Positions 23,502 through 35,824 of a stretch of DNA of 64,000 nt are shown here, piece after piece. The notes under the pieces were generated by a model, which was not told where the DNA came from, made no database searches, and saw nothing but the letters and a program-made list of their open reading frames with translations. Location: NCBI RefSeq assembly GCF_007858975.2, contig NZ_CP042220.2, forward strand, positions 3,038,001 through 3,102,000, written 5' to 3'. Positions within the stretch are counted from its first letter, which is position 1; the number at the start of each line of letters is the position of its first letter. The DNA comes from Dickeya poaceiphila (GTDB taxonomy: Bacteria; Pseudomonadota; Gammaproteobacteria; Enterobacterales; Enterobacteriaceae). The translations under genes were made by a program, and so were the position numbers.

Positions 23502-23577
23502 AGCTATCCTGTCATGCGTTTTTCTCAACGGCAATAGAAGAATTTTCACGACACATGAAATTCATTCATGTTACTGA

Positions 23578-24552
23578 TCAGTTTGTTGCAGGAACCCTAT
23601 TCGATGTGGGCATCACATTGTCCAGCCCAAGTAATTGTCTGGTCTGCTCACGTGCTATTTCCGGCAATGGCAGATAACCGTCCTGACTGACCAACGCCTG
23701 CCCCGACACCGACAACACCCGATCCAAAAACGCAGCGGTCAACGGCTCCAGCGGCTTGTCAGGCGCTTTATTGACGTAAATGTAGAGATAACGCGTATAG
23801 GGGTAACGCCCACTGCGGATGGTGTCGGCGGTCGGCAACACGTAATCGTCTTTGTCGCTGGCCGCCAGCGGCAACACGCGCACTCCGCTGGCACGAAAAC
23901 CGATGCTGGCGTAACCGATGGCATTAACCGATGCCGCTACCGCCTGCACCACCGACGCTGAACCGGGTAATTCATTGACCTGCGGCAGAAAATCGCCGCC
24001 GCACAGCGCCTGTTGTTTGAAGAAACCATAGGTGCCCGACGCTGAATTGCGCCCATAGCGTAGCAGCGCACGTTGTTGCCAGACGCCGCCCCCCCCCAGT
24101 TCCTGCCAGCGTTGCACCGCTTTCCCGGCGCCGCAGCGGCGTGTCACGGAAAAAACGGCATCAAGCTGCTGCACGGTCAGTCCGGTAATCGGGTTGTCCT
24201 GATTAACCAGCACGACCAACGCATCCAGCGCCACCGGAACCGCCGTCGGCGCGTAGCCATAATGCCGCTCGAATGCTTCGATTTCGCTACGCTTCATCGG
24301 TCGGCTCATGGGTCCCAATTGTGCTGCCCCTGCTGCCAGCGCCGTCGGTGCCGAAGACGAGCCAGCGGCCTGAACTTGCAGGTTAACACCAGGGTAATAT
24401 TGGCTGAAATCCGCCGCCCAGAAGGTCATCAGGTTCGCCAGCGTGTCGGAGCCAGCACTGGACAGGTTGCCCGCCAGCATCGCCTGCGGCGCAGCAACAG
24501 CCTGACCAAACAGACACAACAGCACGGCAAGCAGGCGACGAATGGGTATCAT
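23578..24552 (-). CDS. PstS-like phosphate-binding periplasmic protein
   Basis: This is a 324-residue periplasmic binding protein. A signal peptide (IPIRRLLAVLLCLFGQAVAA) is followed by SSAGSDTLANLMTFWAADF and the anion-binding block AAGSSSAPTALAAGAAQLGPMSR, typical of the PstS/SphX branch. It lies 82 bases after phoR in the same direction, and no pstCAB transporter genes are nearby, so it may feed a distant Pst system, scavenge phosphate, or act in sensing. I start at 24552 because the signal peptide begins there; an upstream in-frame start would put extra residues before it. Confidence 0.83.
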   Translation of the reverse strand: MIPIRRLLAVLLCLFGQAVAAPQAMLAGNLSSAGSDTLANLMTFWAADFSQYYPGVNLQVQAAGSSSAPTALAAGAAQLGPMSRPMKRSEIEAFERHYGYAPTAVPVALDALVVLVNQDNPITGLTVQQLDAVFSVTRRCGAGKAVQRWQELGGGGVWQQRALLRYGRNSASGTYGFFKQQALCGGDFLPQVNELPGSASVVQAVAASVNAIGYASIGFRASGVRVLPLAASDKDDYVLPTADTIRSGRYPYTRYLYIYVNKAPDKPLEPLTAAFLDRVLSVSGQALVSQDGYLPLPEIAREQTRQLLGLDNVMPTSNRVPATN

Positions 24553-24634
24553 GTGTCGTTTCCAACGGGATGAAAAACAGAGGAACACTATTCTCGGTAC
24601 AGCAGCGGGGACAATCAAGCCCCCACCGCCACTA

Positions 24635-25957
24635 TCACAACTGAGGGTTCGCCGCGTTCTGGCTCAACACTGAACTGACAATCAACCGATTTGGTAAGGT
24701 GAACATGAAGCGTGAGCCTGCCCCTTCTTCGCTGAGGATCTCCAGACGAGAATCGTGGTGGCTGAGCGCATGTTTGACAATCGCCAGCCCCAACCCGCTG
24801 CCGCCGGTCTGGCGTGAACGGGCCTTGTCAACGCGATAAAAACGCTCGGTCAGGCGAGGAAGATGTTCGGCAGCAATGCCCGGACCGTTGTCGCTAACCT
24901 GAAATTCTGCACCCTGCGGTGTTTGCTGCCAGCACACTTCAATGCGGGTGCCCTGTGGCGTATGGTTAACCGCGTTATACACCAGATTCGACACCGCGCT
25001 ACGCAACTGCTCTTCGTTGCCAAACACTTGCAATTGTTCGTTGACGCGAAACACAATCTCGTGACGTCCTTGACTCAGGGTATCCGCTTCACGTTTGAGC
25101 ACTCGCAACATCAGCGGAATATCTACCTTTTCACTGAGATCGATAGCCGCGGCGGCTTCGATGCGCGACAGCGTCAGCAATTGCTGCACCAGCCCATCCA
25201 TACGGCGGGTTTGCTCCTGCATGGTGTGCAACGCCTTAGATTGCAACGCACCATCCAACGATTCATCGCTCATCATCTCCAGATACCCCTGCAACACGGT
25301 CAACGGTGTACGCAGTTCATGGCTGACGTTGGCGAAGAAGTTGCGCCGTGCGCCTTCCAACTGATGCATTTGGGTCACGTCGCGGGCCACCATCAGTAGT
25401 TGTCCTTCCGAATAAGGCATCACACGGAATTCTACGTGGTGGGCATTTTTCAACGTTAGCGTTAGCGGTCGGTTGAAATCCTGCTGCTGCATGTACTGGG
25501 TAAACTCAGGGTAACGCAGCAGGTTGAGGATATTTTGACCATTGTCTTCCGGCCAGCGAAAACCAAGCAGATGCTGGGCCAGACGGTTACACCAAATAAT
25601 CCCGCCTTCTTCAGTGGTGATGACCACTGCATCCGGCAACGATTCCGCGCCGCTGCGAAAGCGTTTGATCAGCAACGCCAGCTCACGCCGACGGCGGCGG
25701 TTGCGTAGTTGCATCTGATAAAGGCCGTAAAACAGCGGTTCCCAGCTCCAGCGGCCAGGCGGTGGGGTCATGCTGCGATCAACCCACAGCCAGTAAGACA
25801 GGCGCAATTGGTTGTAGAAGTTCCAGCACAACGCCGCCAGTACCGACGCCAGCAGAAACCAGGGCAGATAACCGATGATCAGCCCCAGCAACACACCAGG
25901 TAAACAAAAAAAAGCCAGCTCCATCGCCAGCTTTTTCCACGACAAACGTTCTAGCAC
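24635..25957 (-). CDS. phoR: PhoR, phosphate-regulon sensor histidine kinase
   Basis: This is the inner-membrane sensor kinase of the Pho regulon. The 440-residue protein has two close N-terminal membrane segments (about 12-48), a PAS domain (about 105-195), the dimerisation box [20 protein letters not shown] with His213, and an ATPase domain with [20 protein letters not shown] and [14 protein letters not shown]. It phosphorylates PhoB when phosphate is low, under control of PstSCAB-PhoU. It begins 27 bases after phoB. Confidence 0.96.
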   Translation of the reverse strand: MLERLSWKKLAMELAFFCLPGVLLGLIIGYLPWFLLASVLAALCWNFYNQLRLSYWLWVDRSMTPPPGRWSWEPLFYGLYQMQLRNRRRRRELALLIKRFRSGAESLPDAVVITTEEGGIIWCNRLAQHLLGFRWPEDNGQNILNLLRYPEFTQYMQQQDFNRPLTLTLKNAHHVEFRVMPYSEGQLLMVARDVTQMHQLEGARRNFFANVSHELRTPLTVLQGYLEMMSDESLDGALQSKALHTMQEQTRRMDGLVQQLLTLSRIEAAAAIDLSEKVDIPLMLRVLKREADTLSQGRHEIVFRVNEQLQVFGNEEQLRSAVSNLVYNAVNHTPQGTRIEVCWQQTPQGAEFQVSDNGPGIAAEHLPRLTERFYRVDKARSRQTGGSGLGLAIVKHALSHHDSRLEILSEEGAGSRFMFTLPNRLIVSSVLSQNAANPQL

Positions 25958-25984
25958 GTCAGATTTTCTCCGGGAATCACGTTA

Positions 25985-26674
25985 TCAATAACGCGTTGAA
26001 AAACGGTATCCAGTTCCCCGAACAGTCTGAACCATCTTGTCGTGCCCACTGGTTTCCAGCGCCTTACGCAAGCGGCGGATATGAACATCCACAGTACGGT
26101 CCTCAACATAAACGTTAGTACCCCATACATGATTCAGCAACTGCTCACGACTATATACCCGTTCCGGATGCGTCATAAAGAAATGCAGCAGCTTGAACTC
26201 CGTCGGTCCCATATCCAGCGCGTGTTCTTCCGTGGTTACCCGGTGGGAAGAGGGGTCCAGACTTAATCCACGCATTTCGATCACTTCTTCCACCGCCATC
26301 GGCGAAATTCGGCGCATTACTGCTTTGATACGTGCGACCAACTCTTTGGGCGAAAACGGTTTAGTAATGTAATCATCAGCCCCCACTTCCAGGCCGCGAA
26401 CCCGATCTTCTTCTTCACCTCTGGCGGTCAGCATCATGACCGGAATATCTCTGGTCAGCGCTTCGCGTTTCATATGTTTGATAAACTGCAAACCGGACCC
26501 GCCAGGCAGCATCCAGTCCAGCAGCACCAGTTCAGGATAAGGTTCGGCCAGCCGGGTAACGGCGCTATCATAATCCTCAGCCTCGACTGGCTGATAGCCG
26601 TTCTGCTCCAGCACGAAGCACACCATTTCACGAATCGGTGCTTCATCTTCCACCACCAAAATACGTCTTGCCAT
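25985..26674 (-). CDS. phoB: PhoB, phosphate-regulon response regulator
   Basis: This is an OmpR-type activator of 229 residues. The receiver domain has the acidic pair after VVED, the phosphoacceptor Asp in [12 protein letters not shown] and Lys in [15 protein letters not shown]; the C-terminal winged helix has [35 protein letters not shown] start at 26674, where [11 protein letters not shown] begins; a longer in-frame reading from 26794 crosses the promoter. A Pho box lies 48 bases upstream, so the operon is autoregulated. Confidence 0.96.
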   Translation of the reverse strand: MARRILVVEDEAPIREMVCFVLEQNGYQPVEAEDYDSAVTRLAEPYPELVLLDWMLPGGSGLQFIKHMKREALTRDIPVMMLTARGEEEDRVRGLEVGADDYITKPFSPKELVARIKAVMRRISPMAVEEVIEMRGLSLDPSSHRVTTEEHALDMGPTEFKLLHFFMTHPERVYSREQLLNHVWGTNVYVEDRTVDVHIRRLRKALETSGHDKMVQTVRGTGYRFSTRY

Positions 26675-26721
26675 ATCAATCCTGCCGTTAATCGTCACGG
26701 TTAGCGTGCGGTGTGCATTAT

Positions 26722-26739
26722 GCGTCAGTTTTATGACAG
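26722..26739 (-). promoter_or_regulatory. Pho box of the phoBR operon
   Basis: On the minus strand CTGTCATAAAACTGACGC matches the 18-base PhoB consensus of two CTGTCA direct repeats with an 11-base period. The sequence directly after it, ATAATG, can act as the -10, the layout of the E. coli phoB promoter. Confidence 0.85.
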
Positions 26740-26985
26740 ATTTATGAAAAATCGGCCCCACCGGCGGCAACCTCACTACCGCGACCAGAGCCACCCGTAG
26801 CGCTTATTTTTTCCCCTATCACGCTGGTTGACTAGATATTATGGGACATGCCCTAAACTGCACACCTATAATCGCCGATGATAAAGACGCGGCGTTTTGC
26901 CATAACATACGGTACCCGGATGGTCCGTTGTCCATCAACACCGCTAAAAACAACATGTCGTTTGCACTCACCTGCAGGGAGTCTC
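26740..26985 (+). promoter_or_regulatory. Divergent phoB/sbcD intergenic region, sbcD promoter side
   Basis: No gene is supported here. A good -10-like hexamer TATAAT occurs at 26867-26872, about 115 bases before sbcD, but no convincing -35 is correctly spaced. A GGGAG ribosome site lies just before the sbcD ATG. Confidence 0.4.
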
Positions 26986-28218
26986 ATGCGAATTATTCAC
27001 ACGTCTGACTGGCATCTCGGTCAGTACTTTTATACCCGGAGCCGTGCGCCTGAGCATCAGGCATTTTTGCACTGGCTGGTTGAGCAGGTTGAGCAATATC
27101 AGGTTGATGCAGTAATAGTAGCAGGTGATGTGTTCGACACCGGCGCACCGCCCAGTTACGCCCGTGAAATGTACAATCAGTTTGTCGTCGCGTTGCAGCG
27201 CACCGGTTGTCAGTTGGTGGTGATGGGCGGCAACCATGACTCGGTCGCCACGCTGAACGAATCACGCGCGCTGCTGGCCTGCCTGAATACCCAGGTAGTG
27301 GCTGGCTTTGAGGGCGATATCCACCAGCAGGTGCTGGTGCTGAACAACCGTGCCGGCGAGCCAGGCGCATTGTTGTGTGCTATCCCATTCCTGCGCGCAC
27401 GCGACCTGCTCACCAGCCAGGCAGGCCAGTCTGGCGCACAAAAACAGCAAGCATTACAAGATGCCATCGCCAGCCATTATCAGCACAGTTACCAGCTTGC
27501 CTGCGAACAGCGCGCCACGCTGGGTCGGGCGTTGCCGATTGTGATGACCGGACACCTCACCACAGTGGGCGTCGCCACTTCCGACTCGGTGCGTGATATT
27601 TATATCGGCACGTTAGACGCCTTTCCGGCACAAGCTTTCCCCCCGGCAGACTATATTGCGCTTGGTCATATTCATCGCCCACAGCGGGTGGCGCAATGCG
27701 AGCATATCCGTTACAGCGGCTCGCCTATCCCGCTAAGCTTTGACGAGTTGAATCATGAGAAATCGGTCTATCTGGTGCACTTTGAACAGGGCAAATTACA
27801 AGAGGTCACTGCGCTGACGGTGCCGACTGAACAACCTATGCAACTGGTGAAAGGCAACCTGCCGGAGATCGAACGCCGTCTCGCCGGATTCCGTGACTAT
27901 CATGGCGACAAACCGGTATGGCTGGATATTGAGATCGCCACGCAGGACTACCTGAGCGACATGCAACAACACATTCAAACGCTGACCGAACCGTTGAATG
28001 TGGAAGTGCTGCTGCTGCGTCGTGCGCGGGAACAACAGCAACAAATGCTGGTGCAACTGGAGAAAGAAACGTTGGAAGAGTTGCAGCCTGCCGAAGTATT
28101 TGAGCGGCGTCTGGCGCTGGAGGCAGACCTGGATGAGGCGCATCAGCAACGCCTGAAAGGATTGTTCAACCGGATTATGCAAGAGATAGACGCACAGCGG
28201 CAGGAGACATCCGCATGA
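26986..28218 (+). CDS. sbcD: SbcD, nuclease subunit of SbcCD
   Basis: This is the Mre11-type phosphoesterase of the SbcCD complex, which cuts DNA hairpins and processes ends blocked by protein. The 410-residue protein has the metal motifs [26 protein letters not shown], a later MTGHLTT and ALGHIHRPQ. The start at 26986 begins [12 protein letters not shown]; an upstream in-frame start at 26878 lies in the promoter. Its end overlaps sbcC by four bases. Confidence 0.96.
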   Translation: MRIIHTSDWHLGQYFYTRSRAPEHQAFLHWLVEQVEQYQVDAVIVAGDVFDTGAPPSYAREMYNQFVVALQRTGCQLVVMGGNHDSVATLNESRALLACLNTQVVAGFEGDIHQQVLVLNNRAGEPGALLCAIPFLRARDLLTSQAGQSGAQKQQALQDAIASHYQHSYQLACEQRATLGRALPIVMTGHLTTVGVATSDSVRDIYIGTLDAFPAQAFPPADYIALGHIHRPQRVAQCEHIRYSGSPIPLSFDELNHEKSVYLVHFEQGKLQEVTALTVPTEQPMQLVKGNLPEIERRLAGFRDYHGDKPVWLDIEIATQDYLSDMQQHIQTLTEPLNVEVLLLRRAREQQQQMLVQLEKETLEELQPAEVFERRLALEADLDEAHQQRLKGLFNRIMQEIDAQRQETSA

Positions 28219-31200
28219 AGATTCTTAGCCTGCGTCTGAAAAACCTTAACTCGTTGCAGGGCGAATGGAAAATCGACTTCACCCGCGAGCCCTTCGTCAA
28301 CAATAGTCTGTTCGCCATTACCGGTCCCACCGGTGCAGGTAAAACGACATTGCTGGACGCCATCTGCCTGGCGTTGTACCACCAGACGCCACGCCTGAAG
28401 GTCAGCCCCAGCCAAAACGAACTGATGACGCGCCACACCGCCGAGTGTCTGGCCGAAGTCGAATTCGAGGTGAAAAACGTCGCCTACCGCGCCTTCTGGA
28501 GCCAGCACCGCGCCCACAACAGCCCGGAAGGCAACCTGCAACCGCCCAAAGTAGAGATGGCGTTGTGTGCCAGCGGCAAGATTCTCACTGATAAGGTGAA
28601 CGAAAAGCTGGCGATGATCGCCGATATCACCGGTCTGGATTTTGATCGTTTCACCAAATCGATGATGTTGTCTCAGGGGCAGTTTGCCGCTTTCCTCAAC
28701 GCCGACGCCAATCAACGGGCCGAATTGCTTGAAGAACTGACCGGCACCGACATCTACGGTCAGATCTCAGAGCGGGTATTCGAGAAGCATAAAGAGGCCC
28801 AGAACCAACTGGAAACCTTGCGGGCAAAGGTCGCCACGCTGGAATTGCTGAGCGATGAACAGCGCCAGGAACTGGAGCAACAACTGGAAGCCATCCGCCA
28901 GCAGGAGCAATCACTGTCGTTGCACCGGGAAGAAATACTGGCGCATCAGCGTTGGTACGAGACGCTGCTGCAACTCCAGCAGACACAGAAACAGGCACAG
29001 CAGCAGCAAACCGCGCAACAGCAATTACAGCAACAATCGCAACCGCAACTGGATAAATTGCAACGTAGCGAACCGGCGGAAAAGTTGCGCCCACGCTATG
29101 ACGAGCGCGCACGCGCGCAGCGGGAAAAGCAGCGGCTAACCCAGCAATTGACGAGTGTTCACCAACAGATCAGACGCCAGCAGGACACACTCAATCTACT
29201 GAAAATACAGCTGGAAAAAGCGTTGTCTGCCCGTCAGCAGCACGCCGAACAGCGCCAGCAGCAGGAAACCCTGATTAATGAGCGAATTCTGCCGCTTGAC
29301 CACCGCATCGCCACCTTGCAGGCACAGCGCGCCCAGCAGCAGCAAACGCTGGATAATCTGCTTGAGCAACAAAAAACGCTGATTGCCGGCGTGGCCAGAT
29401 TGCAGCGCCAGCAAGAACAGGCACAACAGCGGTTGCAAGACATCGAAACCTATCGCCAGCGACATAGCCGCCATCAGCATCTGGGCAGCCATATTCCTTT
29501 GTGGCAAACGCAATTTCCCCAGCAGGTGAAATGGCAGCAGGATTTACACGTGTTGCAGGAAAAAGCAGCAGCGCAACAGATTCAGGCAGAGTACCTTGAC
29601 CAGCAGCGCGCCTCACTGGCAGAAAAACATCAGGCGCAGCAGAGCGCCTGCGAACGCGCCCAACAACTGCTGAACGATCATCTGCAACAGGATAAGCAAC
29701 TGGAAGCGGAACACCCGCTGGCAGACCTGCGCCAGCAACTGGCGCAGCGCATGGCGGAACGACCCGATCGTCAGCAACTGGCTACCGGCGTCGCCGTGCT
29801 GCAACAGCTGATCAGTCAGCGCACCTTGCTGGAAGCACAACAGCTTGATACCCAACGGCGTGTTCAGGCGTTGGAAGATCAACAACAGCAACAACGTCAG
29901 GACTATCAGCGCCAGGCTGAGCATCTGGCGGATCTCGACAAGCGTTATGAACTGGAACAGCACATTGTCAGCCTGGAACGTGAACGCCAGCAATTACAGC
30001 CGGGCAAAGAGTGTCCGCTATGCGGGTCGCCTCATCACCCGGCGGTAGAGCGCTATCAGGCGTTGCGGCCATCGGAAACTCAACTTCGGTTGTACGTATT
30101 GCGTCAGGAAGTGGAGGCGCTAAAAGCCAGCGTCGTGCAGACCGAAACCCAGTTGCAGTTGCAAAAACAACACCGCCAACAGCAGCAAAATTCGCTTGAG
30201 AGTGTCCAGCGCGATTTCGAGTCGCTGCGGCTACAGTGCCAGTCTGTCAGTAAACGCTTACTTGTTGACTTCGATCCGTTACAACTGTCAGCACTGCACC
30301 AGTGGATTGAAACTTGTGACGCGCAGGAACAGTCGCTGCAGGCACACATCGCCAGCCGTGAGCGCAATCAGCGCCATATTCAGGAAAGTAAGGATTTACT
30401 GACTTCAGCGCAGCAGCTGCTGGCGCAAACCTTACAACAACTGGAACTGAACACCCAGCAGCACGCCTCTTTGCAGGCATCACGGGAAGAACTGCGGTTA
30501 TTACTGGAAAAAACCGAAAACGAATTGCAGCGTCTGCACGACAGTCTCAGCCAGACGCTGGACACCTTCGGGCTAACCATGCCGACGTTCGCCCTGCAGG
30601 AAGAGTGGCTACGCCAACGTCAAACGGAATGGCTGCGCTGGCAGGAAAACGAGCACGAACAGCATCAGTGCAAGCCGCAACTCGCCGCACTGGAAGCTGA
30701 AATCATCGCCAGTCAGCAACGGCTGGAAGAAACCGAGGCAGCCATCAAAACCGGTCAGCAACAGTTAGCAGAAACCCAACGCACGCTGGAACAAGCCCAG
30801 CAACAACGCTGGCAATTGCTCGGCAATCAGGCCGTCAACGATGTACTGAAGCAACTGCGGCAAGTCAGCCAGACTCTGGAGCTGGAGAGCCAGCAGGCGC
30901 AACAGCAATGGCAACAAGGGCAATCGCTGCAAAGTCGCCTTAGCGGTGAAATCGGCAGTCTGGAACAGCAAAACCAACATGCCGACGCCGCGTTGCAACA
31001 ACTTCAGGCTCAGTTTGAGGAAGAACTCACCGCCGCCGGATTCAGTGATGAAGCGGCTTTTCGCCAGGCGTTGATGGACGAAGCCGAACGCCATCAACTC
31101 ATCGCGCTAAAAGAGCGACTCAGCCAACGCCAGCAACAGGTAGATGCCTTGTTACAACAGGCGGATAGCGCGCTGGAGCAACATATGACGACTCGCCCGG

Positions 31201-31898
31201 AGTCGATGCCGGAAGGCATCAATGACTGGGATATTCGTCAGTTGATCTCCAGCCTCGGAGACATGGTAAAAGTCGAAGTCGAACGCCAGGGTGAGCTGCG
31301 TCAACAGCTGACCAGCGATCAGCAACGCCGCGATAAGCAGCGCCAGTTACTGGAAGCGATCACACGCGGTCAGCAAGTCTGCGATGACTGGGGCTACCTC
31401 AATCAGCTAATCGGATCGCAGAAAGGCGATAAATTCCGCCGCTTCGCTCAGGGATTGACGCTGGATCATCTGGTATTTCTGGCCAACCGTCAGTTATCGC
31501 GCCTGCATGGGCGCTACCTGCTGCAACGCAAAGCGTCCGACACGCTGGAGCTGCAAGTGGCCGATACCTGGCAGGCTGATGCTATCCGCGATACCCGGAC
31601 ACTGTCGGGCGGCGAAAGTTTTCTGGTCAGCCTGGCGCTGGCACTGGCATTGTCCGATTTGGTTAGCGCTAAAACCCGCATCGACTCCCTGTTCCTTGAC
31701 GAAGGTTTCGGCACACTGGACGGCGAGACGCTGGATACCGCACTGGACGTGCTGGACAATCTCAACGCCTCCGGTAAAACCATCGGCGTAATAAGCCATG
31801 TGGAAGCGATGAAAGACCGCATACAGGTGCAGATCCGGGTTAGAAAACGCAACGGTCTTGGCATCAGCCAGCTCGACAGCACTTACGCTGTGAAATAA
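28215..31898 (+). CDS. sbcC: SbcC, SMC-like ATPase subunit of SbcCD
   Basis: This is the Rad50-type ATPase partner of SbcD, 1227 residues. Walker A is GPTGAGKTT near residue 36; two very long Gln-rich coiled coils flank the zinc hook CPLCG at 600-604; near the C-terminus are the ABC signature LSGGESF and Walker [13 protein letters not shown]. The arms are rich in glutamine, and the CAG-rich DNA creates long spurious reading frames on the other strand. It ends before a convergent hairpin. Confidence 0.96.
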   Translation: MKILSLRLKNLNSLQGEWKIDFTREPFVNNSLFAITGPTGAGKTTLLDAICLALYHQTPRLKVSPSQNELMTRHTAECLAEVEFEVKNVAYRAFWSQHRAHNSPEGNLQPPKVEMALCASGKILTDKVNEKLAMIADITGLDFDRFTKSMMLSQGQFAAFLNADANQRAELLEELTGTDIYGQISERVFEKHKEAQNQLETLRAKVATLELLSDEQRQELEQQLEAIRQQEQSLSLHREEILAHQRWYETLLQLQQTQKQAQQQQTAQQQLQQQSQPQLDKLQRSEPAEKLRPRYDERARAQREKQRLTQQLTSVHQQIRRQQDTLNLLKIQLEKALSARQQHAEQRQQQETLINERILPLDHRIATLQAQRAQQQQTLDNLLEQQKTLIAGVARLQRQQEQAQQRLQDIETYRQRHSRHQHLGSHIPLWQTQFPQQVKWQQDLHVLQEKAAAQQIQAEYLDQQRASLAEKHQAQQSACERAQQLLNDHLQQDKQLEAEHPLADLRQQLAQRMAERPDRQQLATGVAVLQQLISQRTLLEAQQLDTQRRVQALEDQQQQQRQDYQRQAEHLADLDKRYELEQHIVSLERERQQLQPGKECPLCGSPHHPAVERYQALRPSETQLRLYVLRQEVEALKASVVQTETQLQLQKQHRQQQQNSLESVQRDFESLRLQCQSVSKRLLVDFDPLQLSALHQWIETCDAQEQSLQAHIASRERNQRHIQESKDLLTSAQQLLAQTLQQLELNTQQHASLQASREELRLLLEKTENELQRLHDSLSQTLDTFGLTMPTFALQEEWLRQRQTEWLRWQENEHEQHQCKPQLAALEAEIIASQQRLEETEAAIKTGQQQLAETQRTLEQAQQQRWQLLGNQAVNDVLKQLRQVSQTLELESQQAQQQWQQGQSLQSRLSGEIGSLEQQNQHADAALQQLQAQFEEELTAAGFSDEAAFRQALMDEAERHQLIALKERLSQRQQQVDALLQQADSALEQHMTTRPESMPEGINDWDIRQLISSLGDMVKVEVERQGELRQQLTSDQQRRDKQRQLLEAITRGQQVCDDWGYLNQLIGSQKGDKFRRFAQGLTLDHLVFLANRQLSRLHGRYLLQRKASDTLELQVADTWQADAIRDTRTLSGGESFLVSLALALALSDLVSAKTRIDSLFLDEGFGTLDGETLDTALDVLDNLNASGKTIGVISHVEAMKDRIQVQIRVRKRNGLGISQLDSTYAVK

Positions 31899-31934
31899 CG
31901 TCAGCCGGGGACGCACCTGATGTCCCCACTGACG
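31899..31934. terminator. Hairpin between convergent sbcC and mak
   Basis: CGTCAG-CC-GGGGAC ... GTCCCC-A-CTGACG forms a nested 12-bp stem with a 9-base loop. There is no clear T-run, so termination may be rho-assisted. Confidence 0.55.
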
Positions 31935-31938
31935 CTTA

Positions 31939-32847
31939 TCACTCCCGCGGCCACAGCCAGGCAGCACCGCGCACGCCGCTGGAGTCACCATGCATCGCCT
32001 GTCGAACCGGCGTATCGCATTCGCCGCCAAACACCCACTGTTTCAGCAGCGCAGGCACAGAGTCATACAATCGCTTAACGTTGCTCATGCCGCCCCCCAG
32101 CACAATGACATCCGGGTCCAGCACGTTAACGATGTGCGCCAGCGATTTCGCCAACCGCTGTTCATAGCGTTGTAATACCTGTTCCGCCAGCCTGTCACCC
32201 TGCTCCATCAGCGCGATAATCTCATGCCCGTTACGTGCATGACCGCTCAAGCGCTGATAATCCATGCTAAAACCAGTGCCGGAAATAAAGGTTTCGATGC
32301 ACCCCATGCGGCCACAATAGCAGGGCATCGCCTGCTGGTCGCGCCATTCGTCGGCATCCATCCACGGCAGCGGGTTATGCCCCCATTCGCCAGCCACACC
32401 GTTACGTCCGCTGTGCACCAGCCCATTCAACGCGATTCCAGCGCCACAACCGGTGCCGATAATCACCGCAAATACCTTGCCGGCCCCCACCGCCGCACCA
32501 TCGACCGCCTCGGACACGGCAAAGCAGTTGGCATCGTTCGCCACCCGTACCGGCCTGCCGAGCAGCTGCACCAAATCCTGATCCAGCGGTTGCTGATTCA
32601 GCCAGACTGAATTGGCATTTTTGACCCGTCCGGTTACCGGCGACAGCGTACCGGGAATGCCCACCCCCACACTGCCACGCTGCCCGGTGGACTGCTCCGC
32701 CATATCCACCAGGTCGGCAATGGCTTGCAGGGTTTGACGATAATCGTGGCGCGGCGTCGCTACACGATGGCGAAACGCCTCGACGCCATCATCCGTCAGT
32801 GCAATCACCTCGATTTTAGTGCCGCCCAAATCAATACCTATTCGCAC
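31939..32847 (-). CDS. mak: Fructokinase (ROK family)
   Basis: This is an ATP-dependent hexokinase of the ROK family; E. coli Mak phosphorylates fructose. The 302-residue protein has [13 protein letters not shown] for phosphate binding, [17 protein letters not shown], the ROK zinc site with [12 protein letters not shown], and VLGGGMSN. I start at a GTG (32845-32847) preceded by AGGAGG; the more distant in-frame ATG would add 23 unconserved residues. Confidence 0.93.
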   Translation of the reverse strand: MRIGIDLGGTKIEVIALTDDGVEAFRHRVATPRHDYRQTLQAIADLVDMAEQSTGQRGSVGVGIPGTLSPVTGRVKNANSVWLNQQPLDQDLVQLLGRPVRVANDANCFAVSEAVDGAAVGAGKVFAVIIGTGCGAGIALNGLVHSGRNGVAGEWGHNPLPWMDADEWRDQQAMPCYCGRMGCIETFISGTGFSMDYQRLSGHARNGHEIIALMEQGDRLAEQVLQRYEQRLAKSLAHIVNVLDPDVIVLGGGMSNVKRLYDSVPALLKQWVFGGECDTPVRQAMHGDSSGVRGAAWLWPRE

Positions 32848-33017
32848 GTTGCCTCCTGTTAATCCGCCGAAATCGCGTGTTGCTGATGATGACATTATCG
32901 TACCGTCTCCCACCACAATTCGTTATTATGCCCGCTGCGAATAACCCCTGCGTCTTGAAACCTGTCCCCGTCTTATACGTGGGATCGCGCCAGAGACGCG
33001 CCAGTCTGGGAAGAAAA

Positions 33018-33929
33018 ATGCTGTGGTTTAAAAACTTGATGATTTATCGCCTGAGCCGCGATATCAGCCTCTCTGCGGACGCCCTGGAGACACAGCTGGC
33101 CTCCCTCGCGTTTACTCCCTGTGGTAGTCAGGACCTGACCAAAACCGGCTGGGTTTCGCCGATGGGGCCACACGGCGATGCGCTTACCCACGCAGTCAAC
33201 GGTCAGATTTTGATCTGCGCCCGCAAAGAAGAGAAGATCCTGCCCGCTCCCGTTATCAAGCAGGCATTACAAGCCAGAATCGACAAACTGGAAGGCGAGC
33301 AACACCGCAAGCTGAAGAAAACCGAAAAGGATTCGCTGAAAGATGAGGTGCTGCACAGCCTGCTGCCTCGCGCATTCAGCCGCTTTAGCCAGATTTCGCT
33401 ATGGATAGACACCGTCAATCATCTGATTATGGTAGATGCCGCCAGCGCCAAAAGAGCTGAGGATACGCTGGCGTTGTTGCGTAAAACGCTGGGTTCATTG
33501 CCGGTGGTGCCATTGACTATGGAAAACCCGATTGAGCTGACGCTGACCGAGTGGGTCCGCTCCGGCCAGACGCCGACAGGTTTTACTTTACAGGACGAAG
33601 CCGAGCTGAAAGCGGTACTGGAAGACGGCGGCGTGATTCGCTGCAAGAAACAGGAGCTGGTCAGTGATGAAATCGCCACACATATCGAAGCAGGCAAGGT
33701 AGTGACCAAACTGGCGCTGGACTGGCAGGAACGCATCCAACTGGTACTGTCGGACGACGGTTCACTCAAACGGCTGAAATTCGCTGATACACTGCGCGAG
33801 CAAAACGATGATATCGACCGGGAAGACGTGGCGCAGCGGTTTGACGCCGACTTTACGCTGATGACCGGTGAAGTGGCGGCGCTGATAGCCAGCCTGACGG
33901 AAGCGTTAGGGGGCGAGGCCCAGCGCTAA
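33018..33929 (+). CDS. rdgC: RdgC, nucleoid-associated recombination regulator
   Basis: RdgC forms a ring-shaped dimer on DNA and restrains RecA. The 303-residue protein begins [18 protein letters not shown] and has the family ending around [19 protein letters not shown]. The start at 33018 matches the family; an upstream in-frame reading from 32877 is not conserved. It is divergent from mak, as in E. coli. Confidence 0.95.
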   Translation: MLWFKNLMIYRLSRDISLSADALETQLASLAFTPCGSQDLTKTGWVSPMGPHGDALTHAVNGQILICARKEEKILPAPVIKQALQARIDKLEGEQHRKLKKTEKDSLKDEVLHSLLPRAFSRFSQISLWIDTVNHLIMVDAASAKRAEDTLALLRKTLGSLPVVPLTMENPIELTLTEWVRSGQTPTGFTLQDEAELKAVLEDGGVIRCKKQELVSDEIATHIEAGKVVTKLALDWQERIQLVLSDDGSLKRLKFADTLREQNDDIDREDVAQRFDADFTLMTGEVAALIASLTEALGGEAQR

Positions 33930-33943
33930 TCCCCGCAGCTTCA

Positions 33944-33977
33944 TAGTACAGTGCACCGGATAGTACAGTGCGCCGGA
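33944..33977. repeat. 17-bp tandem duplication after rdgC
   Basis: TAGTACAGTGCACCGGA is followed directly by TAGTACAGTGCGCCGGA, differing at one base. The second copy runs into a hairpin. Confidence 0.88.
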
Positions 33978-33989
33978 TAAGCCGGCGCA
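33969..33989. terminator. Hairpin between convergent rdgC and chemoreceptor gene
   Basis: TGCGCCGG ATAAG CCGGCGCA is a perfect 8-bp GC-rich stem with a 5-base loop. No T-run follows on either strand, so the terminator call is tentative. Confidence 0.5.
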
Positions 33990-34033
33990 TTGATGACAGA
34001 CAAACTGAACGATGATTTACAACTGAAGCCGAT

Positions 34034-35824
34034 TTACAGCCTGAAGTGACTGATGGAAGAGTGCAGTTCTTCAGACTGCGACTGCAACGACGCAAACGCG
34101 GACGCCGCTTCCTGCACCATGGCCGCATTCTGTTGCACCATCGAATCCAGTTGCGCGACTGCTTTGTTGATCTCCTGAATGCCGCGCATCTGTTCCTCTG
34201 ACGCATGGGTGATTTCCGACATCACGGTGGTAACGGAAGATACGCCGCCGACAATCTCGTTCATGGTATTACCAGCCTGACGCACCTGCCGCGAACCGGC
34301 ATTCACACTCTGCACGGTGGATTCAATCAGCGCCTTAATCTCTTTCGCTGCCTGCGCGCTGCGTTGTGCCAGCGAGCGTACTTCACCCGCGACTACCGCA
34401 AAACCACGCCCTTGCTCTCCTGCACGAGCCGCTTCCACCGCCGCGTTCAGCGCCAGAATGTTGGTCTGGAAGGCGATACCGTCGATAACCCCGATGATGT
34501 CGCCAATTTTGCCTGACGCCACCTCAATCTCTTCCATGGTATTGATAACTTCAGATACTACTTTGCCACCGGCACTGGCGTCGTTCGCCAAATCCAACGC
34601 ACGGTCGTTCACCTGACGGGCAGAACTGGCCGACTGAGTGACAGTCGCGGAGATTTGCTCCAGCGCGGCGGCAGTCTGCTGCAGACTGGCCGCTGCCGCC
34701 TCAGTACGGGATGCCAGATCATTGTTGCCGGTCGCCACTTCGTCCGTCGCCGTTTGCAGCGACGCGCTGATGTCACGAATCTGCAGCATGATCATGCTGA
34801 GCTTATCGACAAAACTGTTGAATGAACGGGCTATTTGCGACACTTCGTCATGGCCTTCATCAGGCAACCGTTGGGTTAAGTCGTTGTTGCCGTGACTGAT
34901 GTCATCCATCGCATCGCGGATCTGCAACAGGCGTTTGAGCAATGCGTTGATCAATAGCCCCAGCACGATCGTCCCCAGAATGCTGATGACCACCAGTGCG
35001 ATCACCGATGTCCACAGCAGCGACCCCATGCCGGCGGTGGCTTCAGCCTTGTCCAGCGCAACCAGCACATACCAGTCAGTACCGGCAACCGGCTGGGTTT
35101 TCACCAACATGTCACGTCCACTGATGCTCAGTTGTACCGGGGTGCTGGATTTCAGCACCTGTCCCAGGTTCAATGCGGGCGCAATCTCGGTCAATTTTTT
35201 CAGCGTGAGTTTAGCATCCGGGTGGGCAATGATGGTGCCATCCGCCTGAATAAGAATGCCATAACTGGAGGGCGTCGGGTGGATAGTTTTGACGTTGGCG
35301 ATGACGCTATCCATGGTTACGTCGCTGCCCAGTACGCCCTTAACGCTGCCGCCATCCAATACCGGCGCCACAAACGACACCACAATGGTATTGGTCGCCA
35401 TATCCAGATAAGGCGCGGTCGCAACAGCTTTTCCTTCCCTCACTGCCTGCTGATACCAGGGGCGAACCGTTGGATCATAATTAGCCGGAATGCCGCCGGG
35501 GTCGGAGAATTTAGCCGTATGATTGGCATATCCCATATACACGTTGATGAAACTGCCTGCTGCTGCCATCTCTTTGAACACCGGGATCGGTTCATTATTG
35601 GTCAACGCCACGCTATTGAGTGACGTAATGATTTGTTTTTTAGCAGCAACCCAATCGCTGATAGCCAGGCTGTGACCAGCCGTCACGGCGGTAAGCAGGT
35701 TATTAATGGATTCATCGTTATATTTTTCGGTTACCTGATAATTCAAAAAAGTATTAATTACCAAAGCGACCACGATGATAGCCGTGCACACGGACAAAAT
35801 ACGAGCGCGAATAGTTTTGAGCAT
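34034..35824 (-). CDS. Methyl-accepting chemotaxis protein with Cache sensor
   Basis: This is a transmembrane chemoreceptor of about 596 residues. A membrane segment (about 6-28) is followed by a large periplasmic double-Cache-like domain ([31 protein letters not shown]), a second span near 275-300, HAMP, and a cytoplasmic signalling domain with the hairpin tip [20 protein letters not shown]. The C-terminus ends SSISHFRL, without a CheR-tethering pentapeptide. The ligand is unknown; Cache domains often bind amino acids or organic acids. I take the ATG at 35824; a GTG three codons earlier is possible. Confidence 0.9.
   Translation of the reverse strand: MLKTIRARILSVCTAIIVVALVINTFLNYQVTEKYNDESINNLLTAVTAGHSLAISDWVAAKKQIITSLNSVALTNNEPIPVFKEMAAAGSFINVYMGYANHTAKFSDPGGIPANYDPTVRPWYQQAVREGKAVATAPYLDMATNTIVVSFVAPVLDGGSVKGVLGSDVTMDSVIANVKTIHPTPSSYGILIQADGTIIAHPDAKLTLKKLTEIAPALNLGQVLKSSTPVQLSISGRDMLVKTQPVAGTDWYVLVALDKAEATAGMGSLLWTSVIALVVISILGTIVLGLLINALLKRLLQIRDAMDDISHGNNDLTQRLPDEGHDEVSQIARSFNSFVDKLSMIMLQIRDISASLQTATDEVATGNNDLASRTEAAAASLQQTAAALEQISATVTQSASSARQVNDRALDLANDASAGGKVVSEVINTMEEIEVASGKIGDIIGVIDGIAFQTNILALNAAVEAARAGEQGRGFAVVAGEVRSLAQRSAQAAKEIKALIESTVQSVNAGSRQVRQAGNTMNEIVGGVSSVTTVMSEITHASEEQMRGIQEINKAVAQLDSMVQQNAAMVQEAASAFASLQSQSEELHSSISHFRL

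Noticed and set aside
28143..28715. Long antisense frames across sbcC, including this 190-codon one
   Set aside because: They are caused by Gln-rich CAG/CTG codons in the coiled-coil arms of SbcC.
28960..29060. CAG/CAA-rich stretch that resembles a trinucleotide repeat
   Set aside because: It is in-frame poly-Gln-rich coiled-coil coding sequence in sbcC, not a repeat array.
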